Below are positions 47,681-60,107 of a DNA stretch of 64,000 bases, piece after piece (positions within the stretch are counted from its first letter, which is position 1; each line of letters starts with the position of its first letter). The stretch comes from Hsuehochloa calcarea (taxonomy: Eukaryota > Streptophyta > Magnoliopsida > Poales > Poaceae): assembly GCA_036346395.1 (NCBI GenBank), contig JAYEVG010000081.1:124001-188000 (forward strand), given 5' to 3'. The translations under genes were made by a program, and so were the position numbers. The notes under the pieces are model-generated. The model did not search any database and was not told the DNA's origin. It saw nothing but the letters and a program-made list of their open reading frames with translations.

Positions 47681-48079
47681 TGCTATAGAGGGCTGGTATC
47701 CTGAATCATCATAGCTGCAAAAGGAAACCAAGTGAACAGCTCTAGCCACATGCAACATACAGTATGGTGGTTACATTCATGAAAGGGAAAACGACAGGAC
47801 AACAAAAAAGCTATGTAGACAGTGGATACAAATTTTGATAATAACCCATGAAAAATATATTCATGCAGATTTTCCAGATCTATCAGAATTCCACTCAGCA
47901 AGACAGCACGCTAATTATCTAGAGAAACATACTCTTCAATCCTTTACAGAACCACAACATAACCCATGGAAAATTATCCATACAGATCTGCCAGATCTAT
48001 CGGAGTCGCACTCACCAAGACAACATGCAAATGACTGGAACGCTAAATGCAAGAACAGCAGAACACCCAGAGGAGCATC

Positions 48080-48860
48080 TATCAGCATCAGAGCGGCGGA
48101 GGAGGGCGAGGCAAGGGGTGGCGGGTGGAGAGGGAGGGAGGCAGAGAAGGGAGAGGGAGGGGACCGGGAGGCGAAGAGGGAGCGGGGCGCGGCCCGCTTT
48201 ACTGGAGCTCGGATCGACGACGGAGGCGGGGATGGCAGGCGAAAGGGAAAAGGAGGGCAAACGCAGGGAGAAGGAGCAAAAGTGGGGCTAGAGATGCGGG
48301 GAGGGGGGAGGTAGGGGCGGTGGGTGGAGAAGGAGAAGGGCGTGACCGCGCGGTGTTGGAGAGAGGACCTGTGGCGGAGGCAAGGACGGGAGGCGACGGG
48401 GAAAAGGAGACCGGGGAAACACGGGCCTCGAGATGCGGCAGGGGAGGGAGAGGCAGGGGCGCTGGGTGCAGAGGGGGGAGGCGGAGAAGGGAGAGGCAGG
48501 GGAACGAGAGGCGGGGGGAGAGAGGCGCGGCCACGCAGCGTTGGAGGGAGTGCCAGCGGCGGAGGAAGGGAGGGGAAAAGGAGAACGTCTGGTAGGCTCG
48601 ATGGAGAGAACCAGAGAGAAGCCGTGCTGGAGGGCACCGATCTAATTGCACGGCCCGGAGAGAACCAGAGAGAAGCCGTGCTGGAGGGCACCGATCTAAT
48701 TGCACGGTCCGGCAGGGGAGGGAGCTCGAGAGGGCGGCAGGGGAGGAAGAGGGAGAGAGCGGCGGTGGTTGTGGAGGGAGACTGAGCCAGAGAGAAGCCA
48801 TGCTGGAGGACACAGATCCAAGCGCACGATCTTTTTCCGGTGACATGGACAGCGCTAGGG
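48080..48860. repeat. Purine-rich, GC-rich low-complexity tract with a 56-bp direct repeat
   Basis: Plus strand is dominated by gag/ggag/gggc runs. The long frames on both strands (for example 47936-48865 minus, proline/serine/leucine-rich) are by-products of this composition. Within it gagagaaccagagagaagcc + gtgctggagggcaccgatct occurs twice, at about 48603 and 48659. It may be a first exon or the interior of a non-autonomous element, but no family can be named. Confidence 0.6.
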
Positions 48861-48879
48861 GGCACGACCTTTCCACCAA

Positions 48880-49376
48880 ACGTTAGTTTTAGTAGTTCAT
48901 AGCGTTATAACAATGGGGTCGGCGATGGTGTAACGCGCCGCGCCAAGAGGCGAGATGCAAGCACGACGCACGTCCGGCGCCGCGCCGAAGGTGATCATGT
49001 CCACACGCACACGGCATCCCATGCTTGGTTGGTTGCCTGCTTATGCCGGCTATGCGTGCGCCCACGGGCTATGTTGCCTTGGACGTCTTGTTTTCTCATC
49101 TGGTTAATGAAGCAGGAAGAGGCCACGCTTGCTGACATCACGGTTACATTGCAAGAGCGGCAAATACAATGATCCAGTTCAGTATACCTAAGCGGTGAGT
49201 TCGGTTTATGATCAGCCCGAGCAGTCACTAAGTAATAAACAAGATTATGACAGCATTACGCTCCTAATGGCACTTGACGTTGCGGCAGCATTACGCAACA
49301 AACGCAGCAGCAGCTAAAGTTATACGGACCAGGCTTAACGAGGAGAGGAGCTATGGCAGCATTACGCCTGCAGGTG
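48880..49376. other. Region 3' of the OBERON gene, no gene
   Basis: It should contain the OBERON 3' UTR. Short repeats of 'gcagcattacg' occur near 49250-49370 (at least three times), probably a small repeat. No coding signal beyond compositional frames. Confidence 0.5.
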
Positions 49377-52300
49377 TCATTTTGACTGCTGCCCGTCCGA
49401 CTTGCCCGACGACATGCTGCGGACGTTCTTCAGCAGGTCCTGGATCTTGGACAGCATCATCATCTGCGACGGATCGCCGGCGCCGGCCGTGCTGCTGCTC
49501 GCCTGGGGCGTAGGTGGTGGCCTGCTCTCCTGCAGCTTGATCTTCTCGAAAATGTACTGCTTCTCCGCCTCGGCTTCCTCCAGGCGGCGCTTGAGGTACA
49601 GGCTCGCGTAGTCCTGCTCCGCCTTCTCCGACTTGGCCAGCGCGATTCTCTGCAGCTGCTCGGCCTCCTGCCGGGCCTCGTTCGCCTTCAGCTGGAACAT
49701 CTCGGCCTCCGCCTGCTTCAGCCGCACCATGCTCTCCAGTTCCTCCACCTGCTGCTTCTTTCGCAGCTGCTCCGCCTTGAGCTCCTGGACCTGCCTTGCC
49801 TTCTCCCCCAGCTCGTGCTCGCAGGCCTCCATGGCAAGTCGAGCCTTCTTAAGCATTCGCATTTTCTCATCGGCCACAATCTCCATCTTTCTGGCAGCCT
49901 CTTGGACAACCTCAGCGATTCGGTTGCAAGCCTCCTGGGGAGTGATCAGGCGCCCCAACTCTTCATTTTCAGTGATCTTTGGGGAGTCCATCTCAAGCTC
50001 TGGGAGGGGAAATATAAGAAGCGTCAATGTAGCAGTTCAGAATTGCCAATCAGATATACAAACATAAGACAAACTGCAGATAAATTCGGTAAAATCGACA
50101 CTTCACATGGAACTTTATAATCATGGATTTGGGGTATTGTTCAGAAAGGTCTATTGATTTGCCAAATTCTTACGATTGTCATAATGGCGTGTTCAAGGAG
50201 GCCTGCAGTGCATTGATTGAGCTACTGATTTGCCAAATCCTATGACTGTCATAATGATGTGTACAAGGAAGCCTGCAGTGCATCAATCTACAGCACAAGA
50301 TGGGAAGCGCACAATTCCAAAGCCTAACAAGAAAGGCTAGACAAACATAAATCATCTAAAGATCAAAACACGGGTTTGTGCGCAACATGACAATAATTTT
50401 ACGTTATCTACGTATAAAGTGCAAAAAGTACAGAATCACTAACATAGTCATAGCTCCAAACAAGCACCACAAGAAGCATGGCGTAACTCAGCATAATAAG
50501 GCCCTGTTTGGTACAGCTTCTGCTTTGGCTTTTGGGTGAGAAAAGCCAGAAGCTGTGCCAAACGGTTGGCTTTTTTTCTGGCTTTCACAGGAAGCTCAAA
50601 GCTGTCAATACATATGGAAGCCAAAAGCGAAAAGCCAGTGTTGAGGTGCTTCCCACAGCTTCCCACCTCCAGTGTTCCAAGAATACCCCCAGACTTCGCA
50701 GAAATTACCCACCTCATACCTAGTATTTAAAGCAATCTTGCCTGTTCGCCTTCCCACTGGCATATTCGATTGAGTCTACTTAAAATTCTAAGTTACAATG
50801 AGCACAAGCAAAAGAAAATTATCATTGCAACAATGGCTTTGCATAATTTTATTCGAGATAGTGCTTTGATTGATAATGATTTTGCTCGTGCAGACAGGAA
50901 TGATGATTATGTAGACGGGGACATGTCCACTAACCTCAGCGCACATGATGATACAACTGTTATGGATGATGTTGATATGAACGGCCTCCGTGACGCTATT
51001 GCAATAGCTTTGGTAGCATAACGATAGGATAGATGGAAGATATATGCAGTATTTTGTATGTAGTACTTGCCAATTTAAACTATGTATAAGGGACTGATCT
51101 TCTAGTCCAGATTATTTTCACACGCTTTCTGAAGTTTTATTGTTAAATACTGTTAAATGTTCTTAAATGTCGTTAAATGCCGTTTAATGTTGTTAATTTA
51201 GTTAAACGACATCAAATAAGTCATTACTGTCCTCATGAGCATTTCAGACATTTCATATCTCGGAAGGCGCAAATTACCTACCTAAAAGCCGCATGACCAA
51301 ACACCAAATCGAAAAGCACTGACCATTCAAATTGCAAATAGGAAAAGCCTACAAGACAAGGAAGCCGCTTTTTAGGAAAGCCACAGCTGTGCCAAACAGG
51401 GCCTAAGATGAGCAGACATAATGGCAGGACCGCAAGTAAGCTATGGGCTAATGACAAAGCCACATACAAGCATGGCTTAGTTAACAAAGTACACGTACCT
51501 TGGAGTGCCTGTAGCAGCACTCTAGGACTCATGGATTCAGCAGTACCACTCCTCAATCTTTCAATCAGATCAGCACATTTCCTGAACAATTTCCTCCCTT
51601 TCGAGTCCTCACTTAAACGGAATATCTTGCAAACATAGTCAAGTTCTCGTAACAAGGCATCCTTGTCCCAACCAGGAGCACATTGTTGAAAGACATCCCT
51701 AACCCACCCCAGCAACTCGGAAGTCCTTTGGCAGGCCTGGCACCGAAAAAGCATCTCTGCATGGCCAATTCCACTCTTAATTGTCTGTCCAGTCCCAATC
51801 TGCCCATCACGAATTGCACAATCAGTGTGAGTCCAGTGAGAGCAGACATCACACCCAATCCAGCGGCATGTATTGACTTCAAAATCAAACTTATTGCAGA
51901 TCACACACATGCAGAGGTTGCAAAAGCCGTTCCTATTGCCACATATATTGCACCTACACTCCTCAGCAGGGAGAACACTCTGGCAAGCAATGTTCCGGCA
52001 CCTCTTGTACAAGAAAACCTCTGTGAGACGGCTCTGGGGTATGTTAACACTTGGATGTAAAAATGCCTGGATTCCAGTCTTAATGGCAACAAGGATCTCC
52101 AGCTGCACATGGTGAGCCATCGAAAGCATGGTTGGTGTCAAATCAACCCTACCCTGGACGAGCTTCTGAAGGTACAAGAACTCCTCGATATGGTGCGAAC
52201 CACCAGTTCCTTCAAGAATCGATCGAAGCTCGGTCTTGATTTCTTCCAAGAGCTCCTCTGGCATAACCTTCATCTTGTCAGCAACAAGGTCAACCCTGTC

Positions 52301-52678
52301 CCGAGCAACCTCCCTGAGAGTCATCCTACCAGAACTTGGGATCCTACGAATGACTTGCAGCTCAGATACACCATTGGTGACAACCTCCTTCACAACCTCC
52401 TTCTCCTTATCCGCTATTTTCACAGCTGCAGCTGCAGTAGGGCCACTGCTCTTGCTCGGCTCCACAGGCCAGGTCTCACGGGAACTGGCGCTCTCAGTGG
52501 CAGAGTCATGCCCCGGATCAGAATTTGACAGTGGCTCCTGCATGTCCGGCGAACCAACTTGCTCCGATGAGGCCAGAGAGAGGGACGTCTGCAGGCCTGG
52601 GGTGCGACCATTGTGGCGAGGGGGCGGCATCCCCTGCGGGAGCTGCTGATGGAAATTCGCACCTGATGAGGTTCCCAT
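49377..52678 (-). CDS. OBE: OBERON-type PHD-finger protein (OBE1/OBE2-like), 600 aa
   Basis: Nuclear plant PHD-finger protein; Arabidopsis OBE1/OBE2 are chromatin-associated regulators of meristem and embryo root development. Coding exons: 51499-52678 (1180 bp, donor AAG|GTACGT) and 49377-49999 (623 bp, acceptor CCCAG), joining in frame as LLQALQ|ELEMDSPK. The chosen start is MGTSSGANF at 52678, matching the family N-terminus; an upstream in-frame ATG at 52687 is the alternative. Residues about 110-225 form the conserved OBE region (EEFLYLQKLVQGR). Residues about 227-320 hold the Cys/His-rich PHD finger (CNICGNRNGFCNLC, CDVCSHWTHTDC). The second exon is a long charged coiled coil (about 415-560), then PSQMMMLSKIQDLLKNV. 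A non-coding leader exon lies upstream at about 53186-53290. The intron holds a PIF/Harbinger derivative. The frame is intact. Confidence 0.95.
50500..51403 (+). mobile_element. PIF/Harbinger DNA transposon derivative in the OBERON intron
   Basis: Inverted termini ggccctgtttggtacagctt (left) and agctgtgccaaacagggcc (right), flanked by the 3-bp duplication taa (50497-50499 and 51404-51406), the TWA preference of PIF/Harbinger. It carries the C-terminal end of a DDE transposase on the plus strand at 50770-51021 (NEHKQKKIIIATMALHNF, ending RDAIAIALVA). The rest of the transposase and the Myb-like partner ORF are missing, so it is an internal-deletion derivative dependent on other copies. It is antisense to the host gene and contributes about 900 bp of a 1.5-kb intron. 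Confidence 0.92.
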
Positions 52679-53290
52679 CCAAATCAAAACCTAACCAAAC
52701 CTGCAAGAGGCAATAAACTCCATCGATCAGCTGCATAAAACTTACCCCTTTAAGCATCAGTTCGCGTCCCAAAATGATAACAGACCTACCTAGCGTCATC
52801 AACTGTAATTATTACTAGTCCTAAAATACACAATAATTTCTGCGGTTGTTTACAGAATACAGTATAAATCAGCAACCAACTCCCTACACAAAACACCCAA
52901 AATTTCTCCCCTAAGTTCATCAATTCGAGCTACAAACTGCAAACCTAAGCGAAATTCCTCCATTTCATCCACCAAAAACCTCGAATCAATCAACGAATCA
53001 CTTCCTCCTAAAAAGAGAGGAATTTTCGACCAAAAAAACACTCCAACCCATCTGGCTCTCCACACGAAACCCCCATAAAACCATCCTCATATCCTCCCAC
53101 CAGACGCCAACCTCTCGTCGAACCAGATCCAGCCGCACCCACAAACCCCAGCACCACGGGTCAAACCTCAGGTCGACGAGCTCACCTCGGCGCGACCGAC
53201 CGATCCACGCGGCCAGACGGGGCGGGTAGCCCGGCCAACCAATCGCCGGCGGTAGAGGCTAGGGTTCCGCCTCCGCCGTCGCCTTTGACG
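52679..53290 (-). other. OBERON 5' UTR: leader exon and leader intron
   Basis: Acceptor CTTGCAG|GTTTGG gives an untranslated piece at 52679-52700. A consensus donor CCGAG|GTGAG at 53185/53186 bounds a leader exon extending to about 53290, leaving a 485-bp leader intron (52701-53185). The leader exon is C/G-rich. No TATA box is evident upstream. The exon's 5' end is not determined. Confidence 0.65.
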
Positions 53291-54419
53291 AGAAGATTTT
53301 TTTTTTTGTTTGGAAAAGGAAATGAAACGGTGGGAGTCCAACTCAAAGCGACAGGACGAAGACTTGCGAGGGGGTGATCGGGTGTATACCCGTGTCGGGG
53401 AACTTTGTAACAGTTCTCCGTGACGTCACGCTGCAGCGGTGGGACCCGTCGTCAGTGTATGTATGTATCAAGGAGAATTTTTGTAGATCTGAACATCGGG
53501 TGTATTGGGAAAATTTAAATTATGCTCTCCTTTTGCATAGTTTATTTACAAGATAAGAAAGGTTACAGAAAACGAAGGATAACGTGCGCCTTTTCCATAA
53601 GATAGAGCGCACATTCTTGATCGTGTGATATCTCTCTCTTTTGTTCAGCGTAAACCGCGTGGCAGTTCTCCTAACAAATACCCTCCTTCCTTCAGCTGAT
53701 TCGAGCTGAATTCAGCATCTCATATTAGTCAAATCAGAAAACAGGCCAGCACATAGAACATTGGTAGAATCGGAAGGGGAAAAAGGTTTGCAAGGACAGT
53801 GCTCGGTGCACATAGATTCAACTGTTTCTACTCCCCTGACAGCTGATGATGTGCACAGACTAAGAATCACTATATTTTAAAATTATTTAATGAGAAATGA
53901 CCATATATATATACTCGTATTAAATGATATATCAGCAGCCTTGAGGGCTTCTGGATAGTCAGGCTTAGAAGCTCTGCAACTGCATGCAGCCTGCTGCGTT
54001 TGCCAGGATAAAAATTCATATGATGACCCTGACAAATCTTTGATTGCAATCCCTACTCGTAAGTCTCTTAAGACAAACCTTTCTTTAGGGCTCTCTAAGA
54101 TAGAACTGCTACATTCAAGCCCTTGATTATCTCATGCTCTGGTTTATTTCAAACACACAAACCCATTTGGGCTGTGTCCGACTGTCTGGCCATTGGCTTC
54201 CTTTTCAGCTCCAGTAGGGTAGGATCCACGCAGAGATGACCCTGCATTACTCAATATGCCATCGCTAGCAAAACCATACACAGTGGCAGAACAAACACTT
54301 ACAAGAAGTTACCGGTGAACATGGAAATGATTTTGAGTACCATGCGTGCGAGAAGATAGTGCACGGAGTGTTGGCTCCAACTGCCCGTCTAAAGACTTGT
54401 TCGTTCCCAGCTTTAATTT
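53291..54419. other. Intergenic upstream of OBERON, no gene
   Basis: No frame with recognisable motifs. It carries the putative OBERON promoter at its left end; otherwise AT-rich unique-looking sequence. Confidence 0.5.
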
Positions 54420-54829
54420 GGCCCTGCTGCTACGGCGATTGCAAAAATGACCCCATGTGGTATCGTATTTGTAAATATAGTCTTTTGCCGAACGCGGAAG
54501 AACCAGATGGCGACACGTGACGCATCATAGGTAAAGGGTAGGTGGACAATATCGTGGCGATCAACGTCGTGCACGAGGCACGACCGTACGACGTCGAGAC
54601 ACACACTACGTACTTGAGGTGATACGTTAGTGCACCGTGAGCGACCTTTGCGGTCCGGTGTTACAAAGATCCTACGGAGGTCACGCGACGACGCGCTGTT
54701 ATGAAAGCGTGTCCGGACCCTCACCGGCGGCACAACAAGACAAGACGGTAAAACATTGTTTACAGTTTTTTTGGGACATGAACACATCTCTAACTTATTC
54801 TCGGTTTTTCTTGCAGTACAACCGCTTTC

Positions 54830-55560
54830 AGCGTATCTCCGGCGAGGCTATTGACGGTCTACGACGTGGGAGAACTAACACAACTGCTCAGTTGCTAGGT
54901 ACGCTACGCACCATCTACGACGACGCGAGGGCGTCAATGAGGACTATCAGTTGTGGTCAGCACAGCGATGTTGCCGCGCTACGAGGTGGACATCAAGGAC
55001 AGCCTCCACCCCCACCACCCTGGCCACCTTCGTCGGCACCTCCCTCCGCACGTCCGTCACACTCCGGGAGTCGGCGTAGCTACGGTCGCTCTGCCTCCAC
55101 GCGCCTCGAGCCATCGGTATGTCAGCTACGATTTGTTGTCCTCATTGTTTGCATGCGCCCTCATTTGTAACATATCTCTCACTTCTATTTGTTCTTTCAG
55201 CACTTGCGAGGGGGCAGCACTCTCCTACAACCATCATCGTCACGGAGGAATGCATAGGACCGGACTTCCTCGCTGGGTCCACGGTGTGATCGCAAACAAG
55301 GGTTCGACTTCGCCCATGGCACGGGACAAGGTGTTGCCCACGTTCGCACATGGCGTTCAGTCAAACGTGCATGAGGGCGACCTGTGGTTTAGGCAGACGT
55401 ACGGACCATACACTGTGCAACATTTCAGCATCGATTGCCCTGGAGCATCATCGTCTGCACAACCACATACACCGGTACGATATAACATACTTATCGCAAT
55501 CTTCCAGTTGCACGCTACGGTAAACTAACGCAGCCTACCAAATTCGCAGGTCTGGAGCGA
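54830..55560 (+). pseudogene. Plant-mobile-domain protein C-terminal tail, remnant
   Basis: A frame from about 54820 gives YNRFQRISGEAIDGLRRG, IYDDARASMRTIS and a proline/serine-rich stretch. An intron-like break follows near 55120-55200 (ttctttcag), then a second piece with stops. Similar tails follow the PMD in many grass transposon-encoded proteins. The mobile domain itself is not visible in this element. Assignment is from recalled similarity only. Confidence 0.5.
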
Positions 55561-56839
55561 GTAATTTGGACAACAAGGCCAAGGTTCATCATCCGCACTT
55601 CCGACTCCGCGGGTACATGCTTTCCAGTATGACTACGCAATGCAAACGTCAGAACCTCTGCCCTAACCAAGTAGTACCCTTCCCGCATGATGTGCACCCC
55701 TATATGACCACCTGAGTGAACGATATGCTCGGGCGTCACCCGAATACCTACACTGAGTTCTTCGCAACACCGCCTCACATGCAGTGTTCCTCGTACGACT
55801 TCCGATACGTACACCGCTCCCCTGACAGGCTCACCTTCCCTGAGGATCATCTACGTCGTCGGGGCAGGCGGCGTAGGCGGCGGGCGGATGTACCATGAGT
55901 TCTAGTGTCTTGCCTTTAGAACCTCTGCATTTTTTTCCTGTACCCCCTTTGTATGATGTACGCCTGTCCAAATGTATACCCACGCCTTTATGTTACTCAT
56001 TTGCTTGTTGTACACAGTATGGAACTAATTGTATCGTAATTGTAAACTTTAACTTTATTTGCAGTATCAATCTATCGCCATTAACTATCTCTACAAAGTA
56101 GGACATGACCTCGTTCTGCAAAGTACAACGTGACCTGGCTCAGTAAAGCGGTACGTGACCACTCTCTGCAAAGCAGGACGTGACCTCACTCTACAAAAGC
56201 ACGAAGAGACCACTTGATTGCCGCAAGCTTCCTCCTCGAAGGGCGCGGCGCACGGACGTGAAACACATACATGCCTCATCGCAATGGAGCCGTTATAGCT
56301 GAGTCCGCTCCCGCTATACATACAACGCTACTCGGCAAGAACCTCCACACCAACAACACTACCTAGATAACATGGACAAGGAGAAGGAATGAGAGCACAT
56401 CCGCAAGCTTTTGAAGGACTGGGAGGCTCCCCAACATACCGCCGCTTGCCACAGGGCATTTAGTCAGCAGTCTTACACTCACTATCTACCTACTCAACAG
56501 CCACATCCGAAGCTCGTCGATCTAAGGAGGCTGCCTCGCAGTACACCCAACGATTATGGGTCGAGCCACGCCCCCTCCTACACCCGTTGAACGCCCTTCA
56601 GAAGGGCCTCCGATGGGGTGGCGCCACCCCTTTGCTGGTGTCGGAATGCCTGAAAGTACGTCAAATCAACCGACGAGTGGACTATTGGGCATCGCTATTG
56701 GTGCTGCCCAAACTTCTGCGCGGACTACCCCGACCGCGAGTTTGACACGCCGAGCCACAGACAGGCGGTAATAAAATCATATTTCAGTGCACACCACTAT
56801 TTTACTTCCTGTTACACAGTAATCACGCCTCTCTTCCCA

Positions 56840-57166
56840 CCGCAGTCTCCACCACGCCTATGCGACTTCAACCAGTGGATCGACCACAAGATCCACCCCT
56901 ACGACATGTGGATGCTACTGTCATAGAAGAGGTGGGCCAGGGAGGACTGTGAGGGCCATGAAAGGCGCATGGAAGAGCTGCAGGCTGAGATGGAGGAGAG
57001 GAAGAGGCGGGAGAGGCTACACGAGGAGCAGGAGTGCGAGCATACTAGGCGATGCGAGGCCGAGAGGGTGTGGAAGAGGGTCATCTTGGCGAAAGCTAAG
57101 GCGCAAGGCGAGGAGTACAACGCCGAGCTGAGCCGCAAAGGCAAATGGCCACGTTCCACGCAGTAG
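56840..57166 (+). pseudogene. GRF-like zinc-finger ORF tail of the Mutator-like element
   Basis: An acceptor-like tcccaccgcag near 56845 precedes PRLCDFNQWIDHKIHPYD. After a stop-interrupted stretch, a charged helix (MEELQAEMEERKRRERLHEE) runs to GKWPRSTQ and a TAG. The WID motif is shared with the frame at 26670-26921 in the other Mutator-like element, supporting a common two-gene cargo. Only the C-terminal half remains. Confidence 0.5.
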
Positions 57167-58863
57167 TTCGACCCTCTTCGTCCATATACCCCATGTATTT
57201 CTAATTCCCTAAAGGCATGTGTGTACCGTCCTTGCTTTGTTAGCCTACATGCCATGTAACCCCCTTATCGGATCAACTGTTGTGTTGTTATCGTTGCGCC
57301 ATTTCTCCAAATTTCTCCACCGTGTATGAATTCCCTAGCGCATCGCAATATCACTTATCTTCCTACTTACGAATCATTGCTACCTCAATTATCCTCACAA
57401 AATTCTTCAGAAATTCACCGCACTACAACAACATACAACGATCACAAACGAACCAACCAACCTTCTCACTACCCTTTTATTTCCAAAAAATTAACAACCT
57501 ACCAATAAGATTTGCTAAATGTATTACCTACAAAAATTGACATTTATTCCCCCACAGTTGGAGTTGCAATGCAGCTTTTTTTCCCATACATTCCAAGTCA
57601 CATGAAATCATGAAACACTAATTTCTGAAACCTAAAATCAAAATTTTCAAGAGGTAAATCCTTAATCTTCGAGACAATTCCATAACACATCTAAAATTAT
57701 TGAAACAGTACACAATCAAGTCCACTACATGACGAGCCTTCAAAACAAAATTCATAATTTTTCAAGCTCATTTTCTACATTTATAAAACCTACATACAAT
57801 ACACTTATATGAAAATGTGAGGTAAAATTCGAAATGAATGAAATTATTAAAAAAAATTACACAAGCAAGTACACTATGTCGGGAGGCTCCACAAAAAGTT
57901 TTTTTTTTGAACTCATTTGCTATATTTTAAAATTACTACAAACAGCGTTGAAACCGCGACGAAACTTCATGAATATTTTTTTTTTACAAATATCAGTATA
58001 CATATTTATTCCTGGTCGTTGAAACCCTAATTGGCTGAAATGAAAGCCTAATCGGCCTTGTTCCTACGCTCGGGAGGCGCGGCATGCCACCGACCTCCTG
58101 CACTCGAGCGGCGTGGAAGGGAGTCGGCCACCTCCTGCGCTTGGGCGACGTGGAACCGGGCCGAACGAGCTACCTTTCGAGCCACGCCGCATGGTTCCGC
58201 ACTCGCCCAGCCTCCGCGCTGGCCCATTGCTTTCCACGCCCCCGACCGCATGATGCGCCATGTGTCGCCATCCGGTGCTTTCGTGCTCGGCAGGGGACTA
58301 GATTCGAAAATTCGATGCCATAGAGGCCATTTTTGCAATTACAGTGGTAGCAGGGGGACAAATTGTTTTTAAAAAATCGACTTATTCAGAGTCTGATCCA
58401 TTTTGTTGCTCAGATATGTCACAGGATATATGATCACCAACACCAATACAAGCAGAACCAACCAGGAGCGACACTGCAGCTAAAGATCTAGGATGACAAC
58501 TTTACGCGAGAGAACAATAATACCAAAGATGACTTCTTCAGGAGTTCAGGCTTGAGGGCAAGCAGCGGTAATAAACTGAGAACAACCATCTGCACAATAT
58601 ATGTATGTTCTTGACTTCTTGTTGTCCACACCAGGTTACAATATCAGATTCTCAACCCTATATATAAAAAACAAATCAACAAAAACACACACACAGGTTA
58701 CACTTACACACACACAGCACACTGATGTTTCTACAGCTAAAACAGCTGCCTAGACCATTGAGGGCTACTAAGGTGCAGTGTGCTGCGTCTTCCGACTCAC
58801 AAAGTCGGCGCGGGAAGGTAATAGCGCAGCGTGACGGCTGGGCAGCGGCTGATGGTGAAGCTG

Positions 58864-60107
58864 TTAAGGTTCGAGCTTCAGGGAGACGACTCGGGACTGC
58901 CGGTTCCGCTTGGCCACCCTCACAAACACTACTGATAGGCATGACGGAGCCCACCATGGCCTGCGGATTTCCTGCTCCCCTTTCAGGCAGGCAACTAGGG
59001 AATAATTTAAGCACGAGTAAGGGCAGACGATCCGTTAAGCTTTTCAAGATGTACACAACTACACATGCATGACAGATAGGAAATATCAAGTTATCTCCAG
59101 ATTCCAGGAGAACAAATTATTTGAAAAAAGGGAAGTAAGGATAGAAGCAGAATGGTAGCACTTATCATACTTCCCAGGACTGAAACAGATTAGTAGCTTT
59201 CGTTGTACTTTGTTTTCGCCTTTTGTCTTGCACCCCATGTAATTGTATTTCTCAAAGGTTCGGTAAACAAATGGTACTTGACATAATATTCTGGGCAACT
59301 GTTGCTGTGCTAAATGTATTGAGCTCAAACAAATGGTACTTGACATAATATGATGCTTAATTTGTTGCTGAACTTTAAAATGGATCATGCTTAATCAAAT
59401 CAAATTGTTTCTCTTTTTTCGGAGAAGGGAATCACGTTGTTATTGACATAATAAGGAATAATGACAATGCTAAACGTGATACGATACCACCATAAAGCTT
59501 GTCACACACTACATAAAACTGTCTGCCTGGAATTTCTATGTCAGCCATATTTATATACTAATCATCAATGACAAAGTCACCAAACAATAGCGAGAAATTT
59601 CTTTTTTTTTATTGGAAACAGGCAAAGAAATTCAACAATGCCAAGTTGCCAACATGGGAATAATGACTTCGCATTAACATCTATAAGCTTGATAAATGAG
59701 CTGCTTTACTTGACTATTTTGATAATTTCAGTATTTCATTCACTGAAAATTGATAACTAATGTTAGGAAAAGGAAATCCATTTTTCACTATCTGTTTGCC
59801 ACATGCTTTGATAACCCAAAATTCAACTAAAAAAGTTTGAACTGTGACAAGAATATGCATAGGCAAAATCTTTCTTGAAAGCTAAAGACTAAAGTACGCA
59901 GCAGAAATTCAAACCTTTAATGCGCCTCAACTCTTTACAAAGTGTGATAAAATCTCCCCATTTCATATGGCACCGCCTGATAAATCGCAGAATCTGCTCT
60001 GTAGTAAACATGGACAGGCTTTCTAGGTACTCTCCATTGACACCATTTTCTTCAAATGCTTGGCGATACCCACCAAGATTTATCTCTTCCAACCATAACC
60101 CCACATC
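58864..60107 (-). CDS. SAM-domain protein, 3' exons (gene continues upstream)
   Basis: Two exons join in frame: 59915-60107 (acceptor CTTGCAG, starting DVGLWLEEINLGGYRQAF) and 58864-58994 (acceptor CCCTAG, completing the shared valine codon, ending VVSLKLEP, TAA at 58864-58866). The first exon is a sterile alpha motif domain (ENGVNGEYLESLSMFTTEQI, then FIRRCHMKWGDF), a small helical protein-interaction module. The second encodes a conserved basic C-terminus (RRPWWAPSCLSVVFVRVAKR). The pair matches plant SAM-domain proteins of unknown function. The N-terminal exon is not identified; it must lie further right, beyond the nested LTR elements at 60589-63293 or outside the window. Splice sites are consensus and the frame is clean. 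The 3' UTR is probably in 58380-58863. Confidence 0.85.

Larger units (their letters stand above)
54420..58358. mobile_element. Large Mutator-like element with PMD-protein tail and zinc-finger remnants
   Basis: Imperfect terminal inverted repeats: left ccctgctgctacggcgattg + caaaaatgacc, right (inverted) cccctgctaccactgtaatt + gcaaaaatggcc. Both continue into a TGGTATCGTATTTG / TGGCATCGAATTTT motif, which is Mutator-like. No clean target duplication was found. On the plus strand, 54830-54960 reads GEAIDGLRRG..AQLLGTLR, IYDDARASMRTIS, resembling the C-terminal tail of transposon-borne plant-mobile-domain proteins. Stop-interrupted remnants run at 55550-55890. The block 56840-57166 (CDFNQWIDHKI, then a charged coiled-coil tail ending RKGKWPR) resembles the zinc-finger partner ORF. 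No transposase is recognised, so it is probably non-autonomous. Stretch 57170-58030 is AT-rich without genes. Confidence 0.65.

Noticed and set aside
47936..48865. 309-codon minus-strand open frame, proline/serine/leucine-rich
   Set aside because: It is produced by the purine-rich low-complexity tract; overlapping long frames exist on both strands and no motif or start context supports a protein.
54420..58358. Target-site duplication for the large Mutator-like element
   Set aside because: Flanks (ttaatttg and aaattgtt) do not match in direct orientation, so no duplication is claimed; the call rests on inverted ends and cargo.
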